Shown: positions 33,424-46,698, counted from the stretch's first letter. The stretch: 64,000 nt of DNA from Sphingomonas sp. 32-62-10 (GCA_002280555.1 NCEE01000009.1:62001-126000); one strand, 5' to 3'. Notes: a model not told the origin generated them from the sequence alone. A program made the numbers and translations.

Positions 33424-33939
33424 ATGGATCGTGCTGAAAAGTCCGAACTCGTTGCCGAGCTGAACCGCAATTTTGCCGAAGTCGGCGTGGTCGTCGTGAC
33501 CCGCAACCTCGGCATGACCGTTGCACAGTCATCTGTGCTGCGGACAAAAATGCGCGAAGCCGGGGCGAGCTACAAGGTCTCGAAGAACAAGCTTGCCAAG
33601 ATCGCGCTCGATGGCACCGACTATCTCTCGCTGGGCGATATGCTCACCGGGCCAGTCGGTCTTGCCACCTCTGTTGATCCCGTCGCGGCCGCCAAGGTGG
33701 CCGTGGAATTCGCGAAGACGAACGACAAGTTCGAAATCGTGGGTGGGGCAATGGGCGCGACCGTCCTTGACGTTGACGGTGTGAAGGCACTCGCCACGAT
33801 GCCCTCGCTGGATGAACTGCGTGCCAAGATCCTCGGTCTGCTTGTTGCCCCGGCAACCAAGCTGGCGACGATCACGCAGGCCCCGGCAGCGCAGCTTGCG
33901 CGCGTTCTTTCCGCCTATGCGGAGAAGGAAGCAGCCTGA
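33424..33939 (+). CDS. rplJ: 50S ribosomal protein L10
   Basis: Stalk protein that anchors L7/L12 dimers. The 171-residue product starts MDRAEKSELVAELN with GGAGA (33414) upstream and contains the conserved VVVTRNLGMTV, the KVSKNKLAKIA RNA-binding segment and a C-terminal alanine-rich helix for L12 binding. The frame is open upstream to 33373, but ATG 33424 fits homologues. rplL follows 76 bp later. Confidence 0.95.
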   Translation: MDRAEKSELVAELNRNFAEVGVVVVTRNLGMTVAQSSVLRTKMREAGASYKVSKNKLAKIALDGTDYLSLGDMLTGPVGLATSVDPVAAAKVAVEFAKTNDKFEIVGGAMGATVLDVDGVKALATMPSLDELRAKILGLLVAPATKLATITQAPAAQLARVLSAYAEKEAA

Positions 33940-34015
33940 TTTTCGGGCATCCGTTTTTTGACCTGACAACGATGGGGTACCGCAGATTTTTCGGGCCCCG
34001 AACTGGAGAATACAC

Positions 34016-34396
34016 ATGGCAGACCTGAACGCGCTCGTTGAGAGCCTGAGCGAACTGACCGTCCTCGAAGCCGCTGAGCTGTCGAAGATGCTTGAAGAAA
34101 AGTGGGGCGTCAGCGCCGCAGCCGCCGTTGCGGTTGCAGCACCTGGTGCCGGCGGCGGAGCAGCAGCACCTGCAGCCGAAGAGCAGACTGAATTCGACGT
34201 GATCCTGACCGGCGACGGTGGCAAGAAGATCAACGTCATCAAGGAAGTCCGCGCCCTGACCGGCCTCGGCCTCACCGAAGCCAAGACGCTGGTGGAATCG
34301 GCACCAAAGGCCGTCAAGGAAGGCGTGTCGAAGGACGAAGCCGAAAAGATCAAGAAGCAGCTCGAAGAAGCCGGCGCGACCGTCGAACTCAAGTAA
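34016..34396 (+). CDS. rplL: 50S ribosomal protein L7/L12
   Basis: Stalk protein that recruits elongation-factor GTPases. The 126-residue product has the N-terminal dimerisation helices (ELTVLEAAELSKMLEEKWGV), an Ala/Gly/Pro-rich hinge (about residues 35-58) and the C-terminal factor-binding domain with KKINVIKEVRALTGLGL. GGAGA precedes the ATG. An intrinsic terminator follows at 34444. Confidence 0.97.
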   Translation: MADLNALVESLSELTVLEAAELSKMLEEKWGVSAAAAVAVAAPGAGGGAAAPAAEEQTEFDVILTGDGGKKINVIKEVRALTGLGLTEAKTLVESAPKAVKEGVSKDEAEKIKKQLEEAGATVELK

Positions 34397-34443
34397 TTCT
34401 CGCAACAGGGGGTTGGCGTGCCAATCCCCGTTCGATGACAATC

Positions 34444-34473
34444 AAGGGCGGCCCGATCGGGTCGCCCTTTTTT
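34444..34473. terminator. Intrinsic terminator between rplL and the opposing gene
   Basis: AAGGGCG (34444-34450) pairs with CGCCCTT around a GGCCC/GGGTC inner stem, followed by a T-run (34468-34473). It ends the rplJ-rplL unit and may also serve the gene converging from the other strand. Confidence 0.85.
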
Positions 34474-34475
34474 GT

Positions 34476-35657
34476 TTACCGCCGCACGCCAATTTCGTGC
34501 AACCGATAGGTGATGCGATCGGCCATGCGCGGCCCTGTATCTAGCCACAGCGGTTGCATCTTTTCCTGTCCTTCACGCCCGACACCCAGAATCGTGCCGA
34601 CCGCGTTGATCCGCGCGGTATCATCCGGATCTAGCCCGAAAGGTGCCATGATCGGCTGATCGGTCGGGCGATCGAATACCGTTTGGAGCTGGGCGTTCTG
34701 GTGGGGATTGGCGGTGAGCAGCTGGACGAGAATGCGGACGTCGGTTGCGGCAACCGTGCCGATATTGTGGATTGCCAGTTCAAAATCGACCGACGCGCTG
34801 GTCAGATTGGTGCCGGCGCGACGGGCGATGAATTCGATCTCCAGCCAGGGGCGCAGGACCGGCGCTGCAACACGGGGAATCGCAGGTGAAGCTGGCGGCG
34901 CCACCGGCTCACGCCGCAACATCGACGGCGCAGGCGGCGATACTGGCGGCGGTGGCGGTGGCTGGATTGCCGGTTCGGGGTAAGGCACCGGCGGCGGCAC
35001 TGGCACTGGCTGATTTTCGGTTCGTGGGGCGGCTTTCGCTTCGGGTCGGCGGCGACGCCACGCGATTAGCCCGCCAACCAACAACAGCGTAACCAGTGCC
35101 GCACCGCCGGCCCATAGAAACGCCGTATCGAGTTCAACCGCTGAAGGACCTGGCTGTCGGTTTGGCTCATCAGCTATCGGACTTGGGACCGGGCTTGGCG
35201 CGGATTCAGGCGTCGATTGGTCGATTTGCACCGGCTCATTTGCCGGCGCAACGCTCTCGTCAGGCAAGACCGGCTGCGCTGTTGGTGACGGCGTTGGTGT
35301 TGGCAAGGCCGTTGGCGCACCCCCGCGCCCGCGCGATGCTGGTGAGCGGGCATCAATCGGCAGGCCAAGGCCAATCGGCCCCAGTTCAGGCTCTGGCACG
35401 ACATCGGGCGGCGGCAGGCCACGCCGCGGTGAACGAGTGGGGCTCGCGGTTGGTGTTGGCGTTGCGGCGACCGGCGGGACGGTGACACCCTCCAACCCCG
35501 GCACATCCTGCCCGATCGGCATCGCTCCCGCTGCAACGGGTACCGCCAAGCCTGCAGTGGCGAGCATGGCACCCACAAGGCCAGACGAAAGCGGGCGGCG
35601 GGCCAGCATCATCCTCAGCTTGATTTGGCGCACAACAGTCGATTCGATCGTATCCAC
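34476..35657 (-). CDS. Proline-rich protein with an internal membrane segment, unknown function
   Basis: A 393-residue protein of unknown function lying on the opposite strand between rplL and rpoB. Residues 20-45 form a signal-like hydrophobic stretch. A Thr/Pro/Ser-rich periplasmic region (about 55-170) follows, then a transmembrane helix (about 180-200) and RRRRP, a Pro-rich linker and a C-terminal cytoplasmic domain (about 260-393) starting PWLEIEFIARRAGTN. Start is GTG at 35657 with AGGAAAGG just upstream. The layout suggests a membrane protein with a folded cytoplasmic domain; no family recognised. Confidence 0.65.
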   Translation of the reverse strand: MDTIESTVVRQIKLRMMLARRPLSSGLVGAMLATAGLAVPVAAGAMPIGQDVPGLEGVTVPPVAATPTPTASPTRSPRRGLPPPDVVPEPELGPIGLGLPIDARSPASRGRGGAPTALPTPTPSPTAQPVLPDESVAPANEPVQIDQSTPESAPSPVPSPIADEPNRQPGPSAVELDTAFLWAGGAALVTLLLVGGLIAWRRRRPEAKAAPRTENQPVPVPPPVPYPEPAIQPPPPPPVSPPAPSMLRREPVAPPASPAIPRVAAPVLRPWLEIEFIARRAGTNLTSASVDFELAIHNIGTVAATDVRILVQLLTANPHQNAQLQTVFDRPTDQPIMAPFGLDPDDTARINAVGTILGVGREGQEKMQPLWLDTGPRMADRITYRLHEIGVRR

Positions 35658-35989
35658 GCGCCTTTCCTAGCGATTTATCGCCCGCAGACAGCCCATCATC
35701 TGAGGATCGATGTGGTGAAACGGCACATTTTCAGGATGCGGGACCGTCCGGCGACTCTCGATCGCGGCAGATTGGCGGACAGATTGACATCCCCAGCCGC
35801 AAACCCTAGTTGGCGTATTCCATCACAGCTTTCGGGAAATGAGGCGCCGTCGCGCAGCACCTCGATCGTATAGAAAGTCGTGATTTCAGAGACGCTGCAA
35901 GCTGCGGTTCCCGCCACCAAACGGGACACGCGGCTTTTTGTGTCTCTGGCGTGCCCGACAATATTGGCTGATTGAGGCAAAAAAACTCC
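35658..35989 (+). other. rpoB upstream region without a gene
   Basis: A 332-bp leader between the opposing proline-rich gene and rpoB. No convincing reading frame or promoter is visible. Since rplL ends with its own terminator, rpoBC must be transcribed from a promoter in this region. Confidence 0.4.
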
Positions 35990-40141
<4,152 letters not shown>

Positions 40142-40146
40142 TTGGA

Positions 40147-40175
40147 GGAGCACTGCCTCCAGTAGGCAGTGCTCC
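40147..40175 (+). other. Perfect hairpin between rpoB and rpoC
   Basis: GGAGCACTGCCT (40147-40158) pairs perfectly with AGGCAGTGCTCC (40164-40175) around CCAGT. There is no T-tract, so it is more likely an RNA-processing or stability element than a terminator, allowing rpoB-rpoC co-transcription. Confidence 0.6.
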
Positions 40176-40222
40176 CCTCCCCCAGCCGAAATGAATTTTC
40201 CCGCCAAGCGAGGAATTGAGAA

Positions 40223-43200
40223 ATGAACGAACTGACCAACTTCGCAAACCCGGTCGCCAAGCCGGAAACCTTTGACCAGATCCAGATCGGGATCGCCTCG
40301 CCGGATCGCATCCGGTCGTGGTCGTTCGGCGAGATCAAGAAGCCGGAGACCATCAACTACCGCACGTTCAAGCCTGAGCGTGACGGCCTGTTCTGCGCAC
40401 GCATCTTCGGGCCGATCAAAGATTACGAGTGCCTGTGCGGCAAGTACAAGCGCATGAAGTACAAGGGCATCGTCTGCGAAAAGTGCGGCGTTGAAGTCAC
40501 CGTGTCGAAGGTTCGCCGTGAGCGGATGGGCCATATCGAGCTCGCCGCCCCGGTTGCGCATATCTGGTTCCTGAAGTCGCTGCCGAGCCGCATCGGCCTG
40601 CTGCTCGACATGCAGCTGAAGCAGCTTGAGCGTGTGCTGTATTTCGAAGCCTATATCGTCATCGAACCGGGCATCACCCCGCTGGAGAAGTTCCAGCTGA
40701 TGACCGAAGACGAGCTGCTCGACGCGCAGGATCAATATGGCGAAGACGCGTTCTCGGCCGGGATCGGTGCCGAAGCCGTGCGGATCATGCTGCAGGACCT
40801 CGATCTTGAGGGTGAGCGCAAGGAGCTGCTCGAAGAGCTGGCGGTCACGAAGTCGGAACTGAAGCCAAAGAAGATCATCAAGCGGCTGAAGGTCGTCGAA
40901 AGCTTCATCGATTCGGGCAACAAGCCTGAGTGGATGATCCTTGAGGTCGTGCCGGTCATCCCGCCCGAACTGCGCCCGCTGGTGCCGCTCGACGGTGGCC
41001 GCTTTGCGACGTCGGATCTGAACGATCTCTATCGCCGCGTCATCAACCGCAACAACCGCCTGAAGCGGCTGATGGAGCTGCGCGCGCCGGACATCATCGT
41101 CCGCAACGAAAAGCGTATGTTGCAGGAAGCCGTCGACGCGCTGTTCGATAACGGCCGCCGCGGCCGCACGATCACGGGCGCCAACAAGCGTCCGCTCAAG
41201 TCGCTGTCCGATATGCTCAAGGGCAAGCAGGGCCGTTTCCGTCAGAATCTGCTCGGCAAGCGAGTCGATTATTCGGGTCGTTCGGTTATCGTGACCGGGC
41301 CGGAACTGAAGCTGCACCAGTGCGGCCTGCCGAAGAAGATGGCGCTCGAGCTGTTCAAGCCGTTCATCTATGCGCGCCTTGACGCCAAGGGTCTGTCGAT
41401 GACCCTCAAGCAGGCGAAGAAGTGGGTCGAGAAGGAGCGCAAGGAAGTCTGGGACATCCTCGACGAGGTGATCCGCGAGCATCCCGTGATGCTCAACCGC
41501 GCGCCGACGCTTCACCGTCTCGGCATCCAGGCGTTCGAACCCGTGCTGATCGAGGGCAAGGCGATCCAGCTTCATCCGCTCGTCTGCTCGGCGTTCAACG
41601 CCGACTTTGACGGCGATCAGATGGCCGTCCACGTGCCGCTGTCGCTGGAAGCGCAGCTCGAAGCACGCGTGCTGATGATGTCGACCAACAACATTCTGTC
41701 TCCTGCCAACGGCAAGCCGATCATCGTGCCGTCGCAGGACATGGTGCTGGGCCTCTATTACATCACGATGATGAAGGAGGGTGAGCCCGGCGAAGGCATG
41801 ATGCTGACCGACATGGCCGAAGTGCATCACGCACTCGATTCAGGCGCCGTGACGCTCCACACCAAGGTCATCGCCCGTGTTCCGCAGACTGATGAGGCGG
41901 GCAAGCCCTATCTCAAGCGGTTCGAGACGACCCCGGGCCGCATGCTGCTCGGTGAAACGCTGCCGAAGAGCGCCAAGGTGCCGTTCGACATCGTCAACCG
42001 TCTGTTGACCAAGAAGGACGTCGGCGACGTGATCGACGAGGTCTATCGTCACACCGGCCAGAAGGAGACCGTGCTGTTCGCCGATGCGATCATGGCGCTC
42101 GGTTTCCGCCACGCGTTCAAGGCCGGCATCTCGTTCGGCAAGGACGACATGATCATCCCGGACGCGAAGATCGGCTTGGTCGATGATGCGCGTGCGCAGG
42201 TGAAGGATTATGAGCAGCAATATCAGGACGGCCTGATCACCCAGCAGGAAAAGTACAACAAGGTGATCGACGCCTGGAGCCGTTGCGGAGACCAGGTGGC
42301 GAACGCCATGATGGACGAGATCAAGTCGATCAAGAAGCTGCCCAATGGCCGCGAAGCCCCGATCAACTCGATCTACATGATGGCGCACTCGGGCGCCCGT
42401 GGTTCGCAGGCACAGATCAAGCAGCTTGCTGGTATGCGCGGGCTGATGGCCAAGCCATCGGGCGAGATCATCGAAACGCCGATCATCTCGAACTTCAAGG
42501 AAGGCCTGACCGTCCTTGAGTACTTCAACTCCACCCACGGTGCCCGTAAGGGTCTTGCGGATACGGCGTTGAAGACGGCGAACTCGGGGTATCTCACCCG
42601 TCGTCTGGTCGACGTGTCGCAGGATTGCGTCATCGTCGAGCTCGATTGCGGTACCGAACGGGCGCTGGAAATGCGCGCGATCGTGCAGGGCGGCTCGACG
42701 ATCGCTTCACTCGGCGAGCGTATTCTGGGTCGCACCACGGCTGAGGACATCATCGATCCGAAGACCAACGCGACCGTCATCCCATCGGGCACTTTGCTCG
42801 ACGAGCCGATGATCGCGACGATCGAGGCGCTGGGCACGCAAAGCTGCAAGATCCGCAGCCCGCTCGTGTGCGAAACCAAGATCGGCGTCTGTGGCAAATG
42901 CTATGGTCGCGATCTGGCTCGCGGTACGCCGGTGAATATCGGTGAGGCGGTCGGCGTTATTGCTGCCCAGTCGATCGGTGAGCCGGGCACCCAGCTGACG
43001 ATGCGGACCTTCCACATCGGCGGCGCGGCGCAGCTCAACGAGCAGTCGAACCTCGAAGCCGTGGCCGATGGCCGGATGGAATATCGCGACCTGCGGATCA
43101 TCGAGGATCAGCGTGGCCGCCGCGTGGTGCTGAGCCGCTCGGGCGAACTCGCCATCATCGATGCCGAAGGCCGCGAGCGTGCGGTTCACCGCATTCCGTA

Positions 43201-44506
43201 CGGCGCGTACGTCTTGTTCCCCGATGGTCATCAGCTGACCAAGGGCGACCGGATGGCCGAATGGGATCCGTTCACCATGCCGGTGATCACCGAAAATCCC
43301 GGTGTCGTGAAATATGTCGATCTGATCGAGGGCAAGACGCTGACCGAGCAGGCAGACGAAGCGACGGGCATCACCCAGCGCGTCGTCACCGAATATCGCG
43401 CCGCGACCAAGTCGAAGGAGGATTTGCGTCCGCGCCTGACCCTCACCGGAGCGAGTGCCGAGGAAGCGGGCCGTTACATGCTCGTGGCCGGGGCGACGCT
43501 CTCGGTCGAGGATGGGGCGACTGTTTCGGGCGGTGACGTGCTTGCCCGTGTGTCACGCGAAAGCGCCAAGACGCGCGACATCACCGGCGGTCTGCCCCGC
43601 GTTGCCGAGCTGTTCGAAGCGCGCAAGCCCAAGGAAAACGCGATCATTGCCAAGGTTTCGGGCCGGGTCGTGTTTGGCAAGGATTACAAGGCCAAGCGCA
43701 AGATCGGCATCCAGCCCGAGGATGGCGGCGAGGTCGTGGAATATCTGGTGCCGAAGTCGAAGGTGATCGACGTGCAGGAAGGCGATTACGTCAAGCGCGG
43801 CGATAACCTGATCGGCGGTTCACCAGATCCGCATGACATTCTCGAGGTGCTCGGTATCGAACCGCTCGCGGAATATCTCGTCGCGGAAATCCAGGAAGTG
43901 TATCGTCTCCAGGGCGTGAAGATCAACGACAAGCACATCGAGGTGATCGTTCGCCAGATGCTGCAAAAGGTCGAGATCACCGATGGCGGCGACACCACGC
44001 TGCTGGCAGGCGAACAGGTCGACCGCGAGGAGATGGACGACATCAACTCGAAGCTCGAAAAGAAGCAGTTGCCGGCCGTCGGCAAGCCCGTTCTGCTCGG
44101 CATCACCAAGGCGTCGCTGCAGACCCGCAGCTTCATCTCGGCGGCGTCGTTCCAGGAAACCACCCGCGTCCTCACCGAGGCAGCGGTTCAGGGCAAGCAG
44201 GACACGCTGATCGGCCTGAAGGAAAACGTGATCGTCGGCCGGTTGATACCGGCAGGCACCGGTGCAGGCCTGAACCGCCTGCGCGTGACCGCCAATTCGC
44301 GCGATGCGGCGATGCGCGTGGCACAGCGCCGGATGGACGAAGTGGCGATTACCGCACCAAACTCGGCCGCTGAAGAGCATGCAGCAGAGCTTCATCGCTC
44401 GGCGCGCGATGCAGGCGGCACGGGTGACGATGCGCTGGGTGCAGTGATTACCAGCGGTCACGGCACCGATGCCGATGCCGGGGATTATCTGAACACCGAC
44501 AGCTGA
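40223..44506 (+). CDS. rpoC: DNA-directed RNA polymerase subunit beta'
   Basis: Catalytic beta' subunit, 1427 residues. It carries the zinc finger CLCGKYKRMKYKGIVCEKCG (cysteines at about 72-90), the active-site NADFDGDQMAVH near residue 460, and a trigger-loop region with QSIGEPGTQLTMRTFH (key GEPGTQLT) near residue 920. GAGG precedes the ATG. Its last 26 codons (from DDALGAV, ending HGTDADAGDYLNTDS) recur in a diverged second copy at 46064. Confidence 0.97.
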   Translation: MNELTNFANPVAKPETFDQIQIGIASPDRIRSWSFGEIKKPETINYRTFKPERDGLFCARIFGPIKDYECLCGKYKRMKYKGIVCEKCGVEVTVSKVRRERMGHIELAAPVAHIWFLKSLPSRIGLLLDMQLKQLERVLYFEAYIVIEPGITPLEKFQLMTEDELLDAQDQYGEDAFSAGIGAEAVRIMLQDLDLEGERKELLEELAVTKSELKPKKIIKRLKVVESFIDSGNKPEWMILEVVPVIPPELRPLVPLDGGRFATSDLNDLYRRVINRNNRLKRLMELRAPDIIVRNEKRMLQEAVDALFDNGRRGRTITGANKRPLKSLSDMLKGKQGRFRQNLLGKRVDYSGRSVIVTGPELKLHQCGLPKKMALELFKPFIYARLDAKGLSMTLKQAKKWVEKERKEVWDILDEVIREHPVMLNRAPTLHRLGIQAFEPVLIEGKAIQLHPLVCSAFNADFDGDQMAVHVPLSLEAQLEARVLMMSTNNILSPANGKPIIVPSQDMVLGLYYITMMKEGEPGEGMMLTDMAEVHHALDSGAVTLHTKVIARVPQTDEAGKPYLKRFETTPGRMLLGETLPKSAKVPFDIVNRLLTKKDVGDVIDEVYRHTGQKETVLFADAIMALGFRHAFKAGISFGKDDMIIPDAKIGLVDDARAQVKDYEQQYQDGLITQQEKYNKVIDAWSRCGDQVANAMMDEIKSIKKLPNGREAPINSIYMMAHSGARGSQAQIKQLAGMRGLMAKPSGEIIETPIISNFKEGLTVLEYFNSTHGARKGLADTALKTANSGYLTRRLVDVSQDCVIVELDCGTERALEMRAIVQGGSTIASLGERILGRTTAEDIIDPKTNATVIPSGTLLDEPMIATIEALGTQSCKIRSPLVCETKIGVCGKCYGRDLARGTPVNIGEAVGVIAAQSIGEPGTQLTMRTFHIGGAAQLNEQSNLEAVADGRMEYRDLRIIEDQRGRRVVLSRSGELAIIDAEGRERAVHRIPYGAYVLFPDGHQLTKGDRMAEWDPFTMPVITENPGVVKYVDLIEGKTLTEQADEATGITQRVVTEYRAATKSKEDLRPRLTLTGASAEEAGRYMLVAGATLSVEDGATVSGGDVLARVSRESAKTRDITGGLPRVAELFEARKPKENAIIAKVSGRVVFGKDYKAKRKIGIQPEDGGEVVEYLVPKSKVIDVQEGDYVKRGDNLIGGSPDPHDILEVLGIEPLAEYLVAEIQEVYRLQGVKINDKHIEVIVRQMLQKVEITDGGDTTLLAGEQVDREEMDDINSKLEKKQLPAVGKPVLLGITKASLQTRSFISAASFQETTRVLTEAAVQGKQDTLIGLKENVIVGRLIPAGTGAGLNRLRVTANSRDAAMRVAQRRMDEVAITAPNSAAEEHAAELHRSARDAGGTGDDALGAVITSGHGTDADAGDYLNTDS

Positions 44507-44570
44507 TTGCGTTCGATCAGCGTTGGATGAAAAACCGCCGTCCGGGGGAACCCGGGCGGCGGTTTTTTTG
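44426..44570 (+). repeat. Direct-repeat copy 1: rpoC 3' end and terminator
   Basis: The last 81 bases of rpoC and its downstream terminator. A diverged copy lies at 46064-46214, with a 21-bp identical core (CACGGCACC...GATGCC) and the same protein tail motif LNTDS. The two copies flank the PLAT-like gene. Confidence 0.8.
44532..44569 (+). terminator. Intrinsic terminator after rpoC
   Basis: AAACCGCCGTCCGGG (44532-44546) pairs with CCCGGGCGGCGGTTT (44551-44565) with one wobble pair and a GGAA tetraloop; a run of seven T follows. Confidence 0.95.
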
Positions 44571-44930
44571 CGAGGCGGCGATGGGCGATTGAGCATACTC
44601 TATGCGCAATCAGGCTACTGGGGTTGAGCGATCAGCGGCAAACGCGGCAATGGTGATCGCTAACACGAAGGGGTCAAGTATTGTGTCCCGGGAATTGGTG
44701 GTGTCCCCGGAATTGGTGACCCGATCAGTTTCCACTCCGCATCCGACAAATCCCCGCGATCCATCACTGCTCCCCAACGAGCAGCGTTGAATTAGAACCT
44801 GGACCGTTTGAGAATCCCTTTTATCAACACGGCCTAGTACGAGTATTTACGTCGTGTCACTGTGGCACTCGCTTCATATTGTAATTTTACGCTGTTATTC
44901 GTGTCTGTGTCAGCACGAAAGGAGTATAGG
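44571..44930. other. Gap between rpoC terminator and the PLAT-like gene
   Basis: No gene recognised. Base composition becomes AT-richer after about 44780. The only clear structure is the tandem 18-bp repeat at 44683. The last 20 bases carry AGGAG for the following gene. Confidence 0.5.
44683..44718. repeat. Tandem 18-bp repeat
   Basis: GTGTCCCGGGAATTGGTG (44683-44700) and GTGTCCCCGGAATTGGTG (44701-44718) differ at one position. Similar GTGTCCCCGGAATT strings occur near transposase remnants in other genomes; here it may be a relic of a mobile element. Confidence 0.55.
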
Positions 44931-45989
44931 ATGCCTGATTATCTAGATCCCAAAGATTACGGTGTAGATCCGGCCAGCCTAGGTCGCCCCGCAGATACGC
45001 GTATGCATTTTGCATATTATCAAGTGACGACAAAAACATCGCAATTGAAGGATTCTGGTACCGATGATCAGATTTATGTACGCCTATACGGGGTGAACGG
45101 AATAAGCGAATTAATGCTTCTCAAAAACAAGCCAAGATATGACGAGACCGAGGCCGGGGATACCGACTCATGGACTTTCGGCCCTGACGAGGTTCGCGAC
45201 CTCGGACCAATCTACAAGCTTGGCGTGTTGTGTCCGCAGTCAGATGCATGGCGCCCGGAATGGATTGAAGTTACTCGTGTTGTGATGATGAACGCAGTAA
45301 CCATGTTTACATCCAAAACTGCGTTTCATACGCCGGGCCATTTTGTCTTCGGCAATGAAATGCAGTTGATGAACGAAGAGCAGACCGTCGCACGCGACCT
45401 GATGAGTTTTACTGAAAATATAGATCTCAGCGCTGCTGCGTCGCGCGGGATGTTTGTCAAAATCATAGACTGGTCCCGCTCGACACAAGAACTGACGTTT
45501 GATGTCGAAACAAATCTTGAATACCTTCAGGAATTCAGTGACAGCATTGTTGAAGATCTTGGCAATCGCACAAAAGCGGCGGTTGGATATACTCAAAAGA
45601 CCGAAGCCAATGCATCCGGGATCGGCCCCAATGTCTCGAGCGAGGTCCGCGCAGATTTCGAGGCCGAGTTAACTAAGCAGTTGACCAAGAGTCACAACTT
45701 CGCCACCAAACAGACACTGGTTGAAAAGATTACCGGTAGCATCACCTACCTGCCTAATACGTTGCACTTCTTTTTCTTCGAAGCGCGTACGCCCGCAAAA
45801 GTAGGTACGGCAAGCTGGTTCGATGGGACATCCTCCTCCATCGCGATTCCGAATTTTGCAGAATGGGCGATTCCTGCAACACCAACAAAAAAAGTCGATG
45901 TCAAAAACGAAAACGAGATGACACCTGATTTGAAAGCCATCTGGGAAGCGCAAAACGGACGGCCTTGGCCAGGCTTTGGTTTAACCTAA
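44931..45989 (+). CDS. Orphan protein with a PLAT/LH2-like N-terminal domain
   Basis: A 352-residue protein with no signal peptide. Residues 25-125 match the PLAT (lipoxygenase homology) pattern: YYQVTTKTSQLKDSGTDDQIYV, then LYGVNG, DTDSWTFG and LGVLCPQ with WRPEWIEVTRV. The remaining region, about residues 130-330, has alternating Ser/Thr-rich strands (for example VEKITGSITYLPNTLHFFFFEA) reminiscent of beta-pore-forming proteins, but I cannot assign it. AGGAG lies at 44920 with correct spacing. The gene is clearly AT-richer than its neighbours and sits between two copies of the rpoC tail, so it was probably acquired. Its function is unknown; a toxin or lipid-binding role would be inference. 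Confidence 0.65.
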   Translation: MPDYLDPKDYGVDPASLGRPADTRMHFAYYQVTTKTSQLKDSGTDDQIYVRLYGVNGISELMLLKNKPRYDETEAGDTDSWTFGPDEVRDLGPIYKLGVLCPQSDAWRPEWIEVTRVVMMNAVTMFTSKTAFHTPGHFVFGNEMQLMNEEQTVARDLMSFTENIDLSAAASRGMFVKIIDWSRSTQELTFDVETNLEYLQEFSDSIVEDLGNRTKAAVGYTQKTEANASGIGPNVSSEVRADFEAELTKQLTKSHNFATKQTLVEKITGSITYLPNTLHFFFFEARTPAKVGTASWFDGTSSSIAIPNFAEWAIPATPTKKVDVKNENEMTPDLKAIWEAQNGRPWPGFGLT

Positions 45990-46010
45990 GCTGCGGACCT
46001 TATATGTTTT

Positions 46011-46057
46011 ACGGTGGCAGTGCACTGAATTGGCAGAATAAAGTGCACTGTCACCGT
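46011..46057. repeat. 16-bp imperfect inverted repeat after the PLAT-like gene
   Basis: ACGGTGGCAGTGCACT (46011-46026) is the reverse complement of AGTGCACTGTCACCGT (46042-46057) at 15 of 16 positions. It sits exactly at the boundary with the second rpoC tail and could be a terminal repeat of a small mobile element or a terminator-like hairpin. Confidence 0.6.
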
Positions 46058-46063
46058 GATCGC

Positions 46064-46150
46064 GAAGATGCGCTTACCGCCGTTGTCGGCGATGGGCACG
46101 GCACCGATGCCGATGCCGATGCCGGGGAGTACCTGAACACTGACAGCTGA
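46064..46150 (+). pseudogene. Fragment of a diverged rpoC 3' end
   Basis: Reads as the last ~28 codons of an rpoC (EDALTAVVGDGHGTDADADAGEYLNTDS, split here: EDALTAVVGDG, HGTDADADAG, EYLNTDS) and stops in the same place, followed by a terminator. It differs from the intact rpoC tail by several substitutions and one extra Asp-Ala repeat. The rest of rpoC is absent before it, so it is a fragment, most simply a scar of recombination in the rpoC end. Confidence 0.75.
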
Positions 46151-46178
46151 TCACGTTCGATCAGCAGCTAGTAGAGAA

Positions 46179-46217
46179 GCCGCCGTCCGGAGCGATCCGG
46201 GCGGCGGGTTTCTTTTG
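46179..46217 (+). terminator. Second copy of the rpoC terminator
   Basis: GCCGCCGTCCGGA (46179-46191) pairs with TCCGGGCGGCGG (46196-46207) around a GCGA tetraloop, followed by GTTTCTTTT. It is homologous to the terminator at 44532. Confidence 0.85.
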
Positions 46218-46332
46218 GGAACGCGATCGCCCTGAATTGATCGGTTTATGAAAGCCCCGGCTGTGCTGACGCGCTAGCCTTTATGACCAAACCGACGGGT
46301 GATGGTTGGCTGGCGTCGCGAGGAATGAACCG

Positions 46333-46698
46333 ATGGAATTGCTCACCAAGGCGGCGTGGCTCGGGCTGGCGGCGATCCATGCGACGCCGTCGCTTGCTGT
46401 GTTCATGCCGTCGCTGATCCAGCGGCTTTACGGCGTGCCGCCCTCGGGCAGTGTCGGCATGCTGTTGACGCACCGTGGTGCGCTGTTTCTGGGTGTGTTT
46501 GCACTCGCTGTTCTGGCCGCCTTTGATGAAACCTCGCGACGTGCCGGTGCGCTGGTGGTTGGGATCAGCATGATTGGGTTTCTGATTGTTTATACCAACG
46601 CCGGGTCGCCGGCAGGCGCGCTCCGCACGATTGCGCTGACCGATGCCGCTGGCCTTCCACTGCTCGCACTGGTTACCTGGGAAGCGTTCCGACGATAG
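46333..46698 (+). CDS. Small membrane protein, unknown function
   Basis: A 121-residue protein with four hydrophobic segments (about 7-28, 43-60, 69-88 and 95-115). No family recognised; similar small four-helix membrane proteins appear beside AraC regulators. AGGA precedes the ATG by eight bases. An AraC-type regulator follows. Confidence 0.6.
   Translation: MELLTKAAWLGLAAIHATPSLAVFMPSLIQRLYGVPPSGSVGMLLTHRGALFLGVFALAVLAAFDETSRRAGALVVGISMIGFLIVYTNAGSPAGALRTIALTDAAGLPLLALVTWEAFRR

Noticed and set aside
45965..46150. Small open frame running into the second rpoC tail
   Set aside because: Only its final ~28 codons are meaningful, and they belong to the duplicated rpoC end; the start has no ribosome-binding site. 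Listed as a pseudogene fragment instead.
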